64,000 bases of DNA, from the NCBI RefSeq assembly GCF_029892685.1, contig NZ_JARXVD010000023.1, forward strand, positions 1-64,000, written 5' to 3'. The DNA is from Mycobacterium sp. OTB74 (GTDB taxonomy: Bacteria > Actinomycetota > Actinomycetes > Mycobacteriales > Mycobacteriaceae). The translations under genes were made by a program, and so were the position numbers. Of this stretch, positions 1 through 7,416 are shown piece after piece. Positions within the stretch are counted from its first letter, which is position 1. Each line of letters starts with the position of its first letter. The notes beneath the pieces are model-generated. The model was not told the DNA's origin. It saw only the letters and a list, made by a program, of their open reading frames with translations, and made no database searches.

Positions 1-3000
1 TCTCCATGCCCAACCCGAGCATGTCAACCGGATAACCCGTCTTCTCCGAAACGATCGCCAGCACAACCTCACCCGCCGGCGGACCAGCCGGAGCCGCAAC
101 GGGTACGGGGACCGGTGCGGCGACAGGAGGTGCGGGTACCGCGACGGGAGCGGCCACCGCGACGGGCGCTGGCGCTACCGGCGCAGGTGCAACGGGGGCG
201 GGCGGCATCGGGGCGGGCGCCATCGGCGCCACTGGCGTAGCGACGACGGGTGCGGGCGCGATCGGGGTCAACACCTGTTGTGGCGTAACGCTCGGCAGCG
301 CCCTCGGGGCCTGCGCAACACTTGTCGGCTCGCCGACGATGTGCGCCATCATCTCCGTGGACATATCCAGGAACGCCTGGTGGCTCTTCGTCACCACATC
401 CATATAGCGCTGATGCTGCTCGGCAGTCTCCTTCTGGATGCTGTCGACGATGCTCCAGACATCGCCGGACAGCGGCGCCTCGATGACCTCCGCCTGTTGA
501 AGAACCACCGGCGCCTGCTGCTGAACGACCGGTGCCTGCACCTGCGCTACTGGCGCCGGCGTGTGCACGGCGGGCGCCTCCATCCGCTGAACCGCGGGGG
601 CCGGCGCGGGCGACTGTACGACTGCGGGCGGCGCGGACTTCACGCTCACCTGAGCGCGCTTCGGCTTGATCGACACCTTGCCGTCGACCGGCGGATAAGG
701 CTTGCCAAGGTTCGCTCCTCCAACCTTGACGGCGTGCTTCGGTGCCGGAACGAACTTCTGCGGCTCGGCGTAGTGGTCGAACAGTGCAACAAGATCCAGC
801 GCTACACCGTCGGCCGCAAGCGCAGCCAGGCCGCGATGCCAACCGCGCAGACCATCGGCCTTCGGGTCATCAAGGGCCACCGCCATGTGCGCCGAGTCGC
901 CCAGGATCTTCCCGACCAACCCGGTCAGGACCCGACTGGGACCAACCTCGATGAAGCGGGTGACCCCGTCGCGGGCCATCGCCTCGATCATTTCGCGGAA
1001 CCGGACCACCTGCTGAACCTGATCGCCGAGCTGAATGGCGACATCCTCGGTGTAGACCTGCGCAGTCGCGTTCGCGTAGACGGGGAAGTTCGGCTGCCCG
1101 ATCTTCAGCGTCTTCAGATACGCGGTCAACGGCGCGCTGCTCGCGGCCACGATCTCCGAGTGGAACGCCGAGGCCACGGGCAGGCGGACTGCCGTCCAAC
1201 CCTTCGACTTCGCCGCGGTCTGTGCCCATTCGATATCGGACGTGTATCCAGCCAGCACCACTTGGGTGGGCGCATTGTCGTTGGCGACGACCAGCGATCC
1301 CGACTCCGGCTGGGTATCCAGTAGCGCCCGCACGTCGTCGGCGGTCGCCGACACTGCCAGCATCGCGCCGTCCTTGCCTTGGCCCGCTTCGTTCATCAGC
1401 GTGCCGCGGGTGCGAGCCGTTTCGACCAGACTCTCGGTCGGCAGCACGCCCGCTGCCGCCAGCGCGGTGACTTCACCGAAGCTGTGGCCGGCGGCCGCTG
1501 TCGCGCTGACGCCGAGAACGTCGAGCAGCGCAAGTTGCGCGAGGCTGGTCGCGGCGATGGCCGGTTGAGCGTTGGCCATCGCGGTGAGCTCTGTCTTCTG
1601 TGCGTCCACCGCGGACGCGTCGAAGACCGGCTCCGGGAAGACGACGCCTGGCAGATCGGTGAGATCACCCTCGAGCCCGTCCCACACCGCGAGCGCCTCG
1701 GGGAAGGTGAGTGCGAGATCGCCACCCATCCCGACGTACTGGCTGCCCTGTCCGGGGAACAGGAAGGCTGTCTTGCCTTCGCGAGCCGGTCCGAAACCGA
1801 CGGCGATGTTGGCGTCCTTGAGCTCAGCGGCCTTACCGTCAGCCAGCGCGCTGCACAGCCGGTCCGCCACTGCCGCAAGGGATTCGGCATCTGTCGCGAC
1901 CAGACCCGCACGTGCGTGCTGCGAGACATCGAACGCTTCTGCGGCCTCGAATGCGATGCGGGCAAGGCTCTCGCCTGAGCGCGCAGCGGCGACGATGTCC
2001 GCGGCCCGCTTCTGCAGGTCGGCCTCGGACCCCGCGCTGAGCACCACGAGTTCGCTGGGCAGTGTCCGCAGCCGCTTGGCGCGATGCTCACCCTGGTACT
2101 CCTCGAGCGTCACGTGGAAGTTGCTGCCGCCGAAGCCGAATGAGCTGACCGAGGCACGTCGCGGCTGGTCACTCTTGCGCACCCAGGGCCGGGTCTGCGC
2201 ATTGACGTAGAACGGCGAGTCCTCAATCCCCATTGCGGGGTTGGGTCGATCCACCTTCAGCGTCCCGGGCAGTGTCGAATGCTGCAGCGCCAGTACCGCT
2301 TTGATGAGTCCGGCAGCGCCGGCAGCGGCCTTGGTGTGGCCGATCTGGGACTTCACGGATCCAATCGCGATGCGCGCAGAACTGTCGGTGAACACCGACT
2401 TCAGTCCGGCGAACTCGGCCACGTCACCCGCTTTGGTCGCGGTGCCGTGGGCTTCGACGAGTTCAACAGTCGACGGGTCGTAGCCGGCGCGCTCGTAGGC
2501 GCGGCGCAGTGCCTTGGCCTGTCCTTCGGAACGAGGCGCGTAAACGCTGGATGCCTTCCCGTCAGAGGAAGAGCCCAGGCCACGAATGACCGCGTGGATC
2601 TGGTCGCCGTCACGCTCGGCGTCGGCGAGCCGCTTGAGGGCCACCATGCCCACGCCCTCGCCGATGATCGTGCCGTCGGCACCTGCGGAGAACGGACGAC
2701 AGTCACCAGTCGCGGAGAATGCCGGCGTCTTGGAGAAGCACATGAACATCATCACGTCGTTCAGCGCATCCACGCCGCCGGTCAGCACCATGTCCGACTC
2801 GTGCAGATACAGCCTGTGCAATGCCGACTGCAGCGCCGAAAGCGAACTGGCGCAAGCGGCGTCGGTTACGAAGTTGGCGCCGCCGAGGTTGAGTCGGTTG
2901 GCGACGCGGCCGGCGATGACATTACCGAGCAGGCCCGGGAAGGTGCTTTCCTGCCACGGCACATAGTGATCCGCGATGTCCTGGCAGATCTCGTCCGCCT

Positions 3001-3484
3001 CGTCTTCCGGTAACCCGTTCTCCAGCATCGCTTTACGCCAGATCGGCCGCTGCATCCGCGAGCCCATCTGCACAACGAGTTCGGTCGTCGAGGCAACTCC
3101 GAGAACCACGTCAACACGGTCCAGGTCGACTTCGGCGCCTTCACGTTGCACCTGATCAAGCAGCTGCCTGGCTGCGATCAAGGCGAGGATCTGTCCGGTG
3201 TCGGTCGACGGTAATGCGTTGGGCGGCAAACCGAATTGCACCGGATCGAAGTTCACCGGGTCGATGAAGCCGCCGCGCTTGCAGTAGGTCTTGTCCGGCG
3301 CCTTGGGGTCGGCGTCGAAGTAATCCTCGATCAGCCAGTGTGAGGGCGGTACCTCGGTGATGGCGTCACGGCCGGCGGTGATGGTGCGCCAGAAGCCAGT
3401 TAGCCCCGACTCGCCAGGGTAGATCGCCGACATGGCGACCACCGCGATAGGAGTGGCAGTGGGCTGGTGCGTGTTGTCAGTCAA
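1..3484 (-). CDS. PfaA-like PUFA-synthase-type polyketide synthase (3' end outside the window)
   Basis: This frame is open from a TTG at 3484 to the left edge, about 1161 residues. The order is ketosynthase (about residues 12-450), acyltransferase (about 570-900), an Ala/Pro/Val-rich linker (about 930-1140) and the start of an acyl carrier domain (EKTGYPVDMLGLGME at the edge). The KS has its Cys (DAACASS, about residue 211) and the His motifs VEAHGTAT and IGHTKAAAG. The AT has PGQGSQ and GHSFGE. The domain order and ACP sequence match PfaA of polyunsaturated or secondary-lipid synthases, not modular mycobacterial Pks proteins. Tandem ACPs and a KR would be expected beyond the edge. It follows pfaD by 10 bp, so the two are probably co-transcribed and translationally coupled. 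The TTG start has AAGGG upstream, and no ATG occurs before codon 18. The product is unknown. Confidence 0.93.
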   Translation of the reverse strand, partial: MTDNTHQPTATPIAVVAMSAIYPGESGLTGFWRTITAGRDAITEVPPSHWLIEDYFDADPKAPDKTYCKRGGFIDPVNFDPVQFGLPPNALPSTDTGQILALIAARQLLDQVQREGAEVDLDRVDVVLGVASTTELVVQMGSRMQRPIWRKAMLENGLPEDEADEICQDIADHYVPWQESTFPGLLGNVIAGRVANRLNLGGANFVTDAACASSLSALQSALHRLYLHESDMVLTGGVDALNDVMMFMCFSKTPAFSATGDCRPFSAGADGTIIGEGVGMVALKRLADAERDGDQIHAVIRGLGSSSDGKASSVYAPRSEGQAKALRRAYERAGYDPSTVELVEAHGTATKAGDVAEFAGLKSVFTDSSARIAIGSVKSQIGHTKAAAGAAGLIKAVLALQHSTLPGTLKVDRPNPAMGIEDSPFYVNAQTRPWVRKSDQPRRASVSSFGFGGSNFHVTLEEYQGEHRAKRLRTLPSELVVLSAGSEADLQKRAADIVAAARSGESLARIAFEAAEAFDVSQHARAGLVATDAESLAAVADRLCSALADGKAAELKDANIAVGFGPAREGKTAFLFPGQGSQYVGMGGDLALTFPEALAVWDGLEGDLTDLPGVVFPEPVFDASAVDAQKTELTAMANAQPAIAATSLAQLALLDVLGVSATAAAGHSFGEVTALAAAGVLPTESLVETARTRGTLMNEAGQGKDGAMLAVSATADDVRALLDTQPESGSLVVANDNAPTQVVLAGYTSDIEWAQTAAKSKGWTAVRLPVASAFHSEIVAASSAPLTAYLKTLKIGQPNFPVYANATAQVYTEDVAIQLGDQVQQVVRFREMIEAMARDGVTRFIEVGPSRVLTGLVGKILGDSAHMAVALDDPKADGLRGWHRGLAALAADGVALDLVALFDHYAEPQKFVPAPKHAVKVGGANLGKPYPPVDGKVSIKPKRAQVSVKSAPPAVVQSPAPAPAVQRMEAPAVHTPAPVAQVQAPVVQQQAPVVLQQAEVIEAPLSGDVWSIVDSIQKETAEQHQRYMDVVTKSHQAFLDMSTEMMAHIVGEPTSVAQAPRALPSVTPQQVLTPIAPAPVVATPVAPMAPAPMPPAPVAPAPVAPAPVAVAAPVAVPAPPVAAPVPVPVAAPAGPPAGEVVLAIVSEKTGYPVDMLGLGME

Positions 3485-3494
3485 GAGATAACCC

Positions 3495-5102
3495 TTATCC
3501 GAGAGGACGTGGACGGAAATCAAAGGCGGAAGCCGGCATTGCGACGCCTGCGGAGCGAAGTTGTCCGGCGCGGGTCACGGTTGCAGCTCCCTCAAGTAGG
3601 TTGAGCGCAATCTGACGAACCGTGCGCGCCTCCACCGGTTCGAGGAAACTCCCCCGCACCCATTGGTTGAAGGCACCCATAGCCGGGCCGCACCAAATCT
3701 GGTAGTCGGCGCGGCGCGCAGTATTACCATCGCGGGCCCATTGCGAGCCCGTAAACAGATACCACCGGAATACAAGAGCCATCCGGTGTTTCGGATCCGC
3801 GGCCGCACGTTCCACCTGCCGCGGGTCGCTATTGGCGAAGAAGGCCTCAGTGTCCGCCCAGATATCGGCCACACTGCGCCCAAGCACCGACGTTTCCAGG
3901 TTCGCAAGCTCCTCCGGTGGCGCCTCCTCCAGCGAGGAATAGCGGCGGTAGAAGTCAGCCAGCCGGTGGCCGCGCTGAGCGAACATCGTGCCGCGCTTGA
4001 GGACCTGCACGGTCACGCCCATCTCGAACATGTCGGCGGCCGGCGCCATCGCCACGTCGGTGGATTCGGCCAGCCCCAGCAGCGTTCGCGCATCCGGCGA
4101 CAAGCCGCTTTCCACCGCGGACTGATTGACCGAACCAGTCAGCACATAGGCAGCTCCGGCGGCGAACGCGGCCGCAACGGCCGCGGGCGTCCCCAGGCCA
4201 CCTGCCGCACCGACGCGGGGCAGGACCGGGTAGCCATAGGCGGAAGCGATTTCGTCGCGCAGGCTGATGAGACGAGGGAGCAGCACAGACAACGCGCGGT
4301 TGTCGGTATGACCGCCCGAATCCGCTTCAGCTGTGATGTCCTCAGCGATCGGGATTTGGCTGGCCAACGTGGCTTCCTCGTTGGTCAGGCGCCCTTCGGC
4401 TACCAGTGCGCGCAACATTTCTTCCGGCGCCGGCGAGAGAAACTGTCGCGCGACCTCGTCTCGCGACACCTTGGCGAAAATGTGTCCAGCCCGGACCACC
4501 TGTCCGTTGGCATCGCGGCGCAGGCCCTTTGCGGCATACAGCACGATCGCGGGGGTGAGGCGCATGAAAGCCGAAGCCGAAACGTAACGAACACCCAGGC
4601 GGTGGAAAAGATCGACCGTCGCCATTTCCACGCCGTCGCTCTGGATGTTGTGGATCAGATTGGCGCCCCACCCGATGGAATCCCGTCCGAGAGCGCTCTG
4701 AATCTCCAGTACACCCGCTTCAACAGTGGCCAAATCCAGTCCGGCGCTGCCGTAGAAACCCATCACCCCGGCGCGCACAGCTTCGACGGTCATCATCGGT
4801 GTGGCAATGCCGCGGGCCATCTCGCCAACCACGTACGGGAATCGCACGCCGTGCGCCGCGGTGAAACTGCGCTCGCCCAGCCATTCGGGGTACATCGCCG
4901 GCAGGACGGCGATCAAGTCCTGGCGAAGGATCTCCGGCGTCAAGCCCGCTGCGTCGAGCACGATGGGGCGCGGCCCTTGAGCCGACGCCACGACAGCAAC
5001 TGGGGTACGAATGAAAGCGAGCGCCTCGGCGACGTCCGATCTATTGGACAATGCAGTCGAGGCGCCGTTTGCCGGAGGAGATGTAGCCAACGAAGCGCGC
5101 AT
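3495..5102 (-). CDS. pfaD: PfaD-family enoyl reductase (PUFA/polyketide synthesis)
   Basis: This is an FMN-dependent trans-acting enoyl reductase of the nitronate-monooxygenase-like TIM-barrel family that works with PfaA-type synthases. Visible signatures are VVGEMARGIATPMMT near the N terminus, the Gly-rich VGAAGGLGTPAAVAAAF, KRGTMFAQRGHRLADFYRRY, then DPRQVERA, PKHRMALVFRWYLF and YQIWCGPAMGAFNQW in the last 110 residues. These C-terminal blocks are diagnostic for PfaD. The length of 535 residues is normal for the family. The frame extends to a TTG at 5135, but the ATG at 5102 is the more natural start. The first roughly 30 residues are Ala/Ser-rich and look non-conserved, so the start is uncertain. 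It is the first gene of the minus-strand operon and lies 10 bp before the pfaA-like gene. Confidence 0.93.
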   Translation of the reverse strand: MRASLATSPPANGASTALSNRSDVAEALAFIRTPVAVVASAQGPRPIVLDAAGLTPEILRQDLIAVLPAMYPEWLGERSFTAAHGVRFPYVVGEMARGIATPMMTVEAVRAGVMGFYGSAGLDLATVEAGVLEIQSALGRDSIGWGANLIHNIQSDGVEMATVDLFHRLGVRYVSASAFMRLTPAIVLYAAKGLRRDANGQVVRAGHIFAKVSRDEVARQFLSPAPEEMLRALVAEGRLTNEEATLASQIPIAEDITAEADSGGHTDNRALSVLLPRLISLRDEIASAYGYPVLPRVGAAGGLGTPAAVAAAFAAGAAYVLTGSVNQSAVESGLSPDARTLLGLAESTDVAMAPAADMFEMGVTVQVLKRGTMFAQRGHRLADFYRRYSSLEEAPPEELANLETSVLGRSVADIWADTEAFFANSDPRQVERAAADPKHRMALVFRWYLFTGSQWARDGNTARRADYQIWCGPAMGAFNQWVRGSFLEPVEARTVRQIALNLLEGAATVTRAGQLRSAGVAMPASAFDFRPRPLG

Positions 5103-5268
5103 GGTGCGGCACTCTAATGCGTCACACCGTGCCAAGTCCCGGTTTTTGACGTTGCCGTCGATATTGGCAACTACCTTGGCTTGATCTCACAGCTCGCGTT
5201 GCTGGCTACTGGTTGAACGGTTGTTTTCGCTAAGTATCAAGTACACGCGCCACACGCGGTGATCCTTC

Positions 5269-5302
5269 GTGTATACACCCGATACGCGGCGGACGCCGCC
5301 GC
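5269..5302. promoter_or_regulatory. Palindrome plus GC hairpin upstream of pfaD
   Basis: GTGTATACAC (5269-5278) is a perfect 10-bp palindrome. It is followed by GCGGCGG-ACG-CCGCCGC (5286-5302), a perfect 7-bp stem with a 3-nt loop. Both lie about 170-200 bp upstream of the preferred pfaD start. This is a candidate operator or leader structure. Function is inferred only from symmetry and position. Confidence 0.3.
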
Positions 5303-5784
5303 TTGAGCGTGTGTCTGTGCAAGTGATCGAACCGCCGCCGGCCCGACAGAACCGCCAGGAATTGAACCAAGCCCATGGCCTGCAGTTCAGACACCAAGGT
5401 TGACGGTCTATTCGGGCGCCCGGCGATCAGATCAGCCGAGTACAGGCGTCACCGACGAAACAAAACCGCAGTCGACAGGCCCAAAGGCCAAAAATTTTTG
5501 GTAGTAGACCTTACCTTTGCCGAGCTCCGTGCCGAGCCAGCGCGAGCAAGCTTGATCTCATTATGTTCAGCCGCGGCTGCAGAACCCTGCCGACCAATGA
5601 GCGCTTCAGCGGTGAGCGTCGAACCACCAGCAGCGCACTGTCTCTCGGGCCCCAAACGTCTGTACCGCCGTTACAGCAGGGCGCAATGGTGTCCGAGTTA
5701 GTGTGCAACCCCGGACACTGCGCGGGGCCGGTTGCCACGTTGCTCGATCTGCACGTCAGCGCGTCGCAAAATTTACCTGAAACG

Positions 5785-5813
5785 TTAATTTCGGCCGTCG
5801 TCGGCTGTATGGT
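5785..5813 (+). promoter_or_regulatory. Possible promoter of the exported-protein operon
   Basis: TTAATT (5785-5790) and TATGGT (5808-5813) are 17 bp apart and end 36 bp before the ATG at 5850. The match to a sigma-A-type promoter is partial, so this is tentative. Confidence 0.25.
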
Positions 5814-5849
5814 TCCCAAACGGCACAGGCACCTACGAGATAACGGCGG

Positions 5850-7376
5850 ATGTCGATGAATCAAGTTCGAGGCAAGAGTGGCATGTTGGTCGGCGCGTTA
5901 GCCGTCAGCACGCTCGCGACCGGGACCCTTAACGGAGTCCCAAACGCTAACGCATCGTGCTTTTCTGCCTTCGGGCTCGGCAACGGCAACGGCTGCACCA
6001 GCAGCCTGACCACCATCGCGATCGGTATCGGTGACAACGCCGCAGCCGACGCTGCCAATGGTTTATTCGATGCTTCGATCGCAATCGGCAACAATGCCAA
6101 CGCCAGCAATGGCGTCACCGCGTTCACCACGGCACTGGCCCTCGGTGACAACGCTACGGCAGCAGCGCTCGTCTCTGTACTCGGAATGGTCGCACAACTA
6201 GGGCCAGGCCAGGCGAGCAGCATCGGCCCGCTCAATCTCACTGTGGGTATCTCGACCACCGGCACTGGGACAGCACAGGCCAGCACCATCGGTATCGGCA
6301 ACATCGCCGTGCAACTGGGTCCGGGCACTTCAGCAGCACTCGGCGCCCTCAGCGCCGCCCTCGGTACCTCGACTGGCGTAAACGGGACGGACACCACTGG
6401 CACTTCAGGCATCGGCAACCTTGCCCTCCAAATCGGGCCAGGCTCGGCCCAGACGATCGGCCTCATCAATGCCGCCATCGGCCTTGCGCCCGACGGCACC
6501 GGGCAGCAAAAGACCATCGCCGGCCTCTTCGCCACCCTCGGTCTCAACTTTCTCGGGGACAGCACAGTGCAGACGCAGGCCTTCTTCGGTGTCGCCGCGA
6601 ACCTACTGGGTGTCAGCAGCAACGTATTAGCGGGCGGGATCTTGGCTGCCGCGGCGAACATTCTGGGCAGCAACAACACTGTTCAGACTGTCGGCACCGC
6701 CAGCACCAATATTTTGGATGGGGCGTTGGCCCTCGTCGGGAACGGCAACACCGTGACCGCCGGCCCCGGTCCGCTTGCGCTCGCCGCCTCGTTCCTTCAG
6801 GTCGCTTCCAATGTCCTCCAAAACGTCCCGGGCCTGAACTTCAACGGAAATAGCACCAGCTTGGCAGCAGCGGTCAACACCGCCGCCACCAAAACCACCG
6901 CTGCCGTGGTCCCCATGACCTCGACCGCCGCCACCTCGACCGCCGCCGAGTCGACCGCCGCCACCAAAACCACCGCTGCCGTCGTCCCCATGACCTCGAC
7001 CGCCGCCACCTCGACCGCCGCCGAGTCGACCGCCGCCACCCCGACCGCCGCCACCGTGCCAGCGACGACCGCCAGCAGCGACACCAAGACCACTGCCGCG
7101 GCGACCTCAAACGACAGCAAAACCACCCAGACGACCCCGCACGTGGCCACCAAGAGTTCGACGGAACTGGCAAACTCGAGCGACACCAGCGGCAACGCCC
7201 CGGAGTCGGCCAGCTCAAGCGGGTCGAACGGCACCACCAACGGTGCGGCCGCCTCGACGAACTCCAAGTCCACCGGCAAGTCGATCGCCGGCGGAGCAAA
7301 TTCCCACGTGGCTCCCAACAAAACCGTGGGTAAGGGTAACTCCAACGCCACCGGCCCCAAGCACGCGAAAAAGTAG
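5850..7376 (+). CDS. Exported low-complexity protein with AIG-type repeats
   Basis: Function unknown. Residues 1-35 look like a signal peptide (hydrophobic MLVGALAVSTLATGTL, possible cleavage after NANA). The body to about residue 340 is built of short degenerate repeats rich in Ile-Gly, Asn and Ala, such as SIAIGNNANA, TALALGDNATA and TIGIGNIAVQLGPG. These resemble, by eye, the left-handed-roll repeats of YadA-type adhesin heads, but no anchor domain is seen. The C-terminal third is Thr/Ser/Ala-rich, includes two near-perfect 25-residue tandem repeats and ends basic (GPKHAKK). The start chosen has GGCGG upstream, and a second ATG lies two codons on. It is followed after 40 bp by the PGRS-like gene, so the two probably form an operon of surface or secreted proteins. 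Confidence 0.8.
   Translation: MSMNQVRGKSGMLVGALAVSTLATGTLNGVPNANASCFSAFGLGNGNGCTSSLTTIAIGIGDNAAADAANGLFDASIAIGNNANASNGVTAFTTALALGDNATAAALVSVLGMVAQLGPGQASSIGPLNLTVGISTTGTGTAQASTIGIGNIAVQLGPGTSAALGALSAALGTSTGVNGTDTTGTSGIGNLALQIGPGSAQTIGLINAAIGLAPDGTGQQKTIAGLFATLGLNFLGDSTVQTQAFFGVAANLLGVSSNVLAGGILAAAANILGSNNTVQTVGTASTNILDGALALVGNGNTVTAGPGPLALAASFLQVASNVLQNVPGLNFNGNSTSLAAAVNTAATKTTAAVVPMTSTAATSTAAESTAATKTTAAVVPMTSTAATSTAAESTAATPTAATVPATTASSDTKTTAAATSNDSKTTQTTPHVATKSSTELANSSDTSGNAPESASSSGSNGTTNGAAASTNSKSTGKSIAGGANSHVAPNKTVGKGNSNATGPKHAKK
6879..7028 (+). repeat. Two 75-bp tandem repeats inside the exported-protein gene
   Basis: Copies at 6879-6953 and 6954-7028 each encode 25 residues beginning TAATKTTAAVVPMTS. 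They differ at one silent base (gtggtc versus gtcgtc). The repeat is in frame, so the copy number could vary between strains. Confidence 0.9.
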
Positions 7377-7416
7377 CCAAATCGACGAAGCATCATAAGG
7401 AAGTCAGGGACAAGCG

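Larger units (their letters stand above)
5136..5849. other. Divergent intergenic region, no gene
   Basis: The 0.7 kb between pfaD (minus) and the exported-protein operon (plus) holds only short overlapping open frames with no recognisable product. It should carry promoters in both directions. It contains a perfect palindrome at 5269-5278 and a perfect hairpin at 5286-5302, both listed separately. Confidence 0.7.

Noticed and set aside
278..1324. Long plus-strand open frame, with others nearby (1379-1978, 2279-3013)
   Set aside because: They lie antisense to the well-conserved PfaA-like KS/AT frame. In GC-rich DNA such antisense frames are common and their translations are Arg/His/Gly-rich without domains.
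5375..5701. Short plus- and minus-strand frames in the pfaD intergenic region
   Set aside because: They overlap each other on both strands, lack ribosome sites or domains, and show no repeat or signal features.
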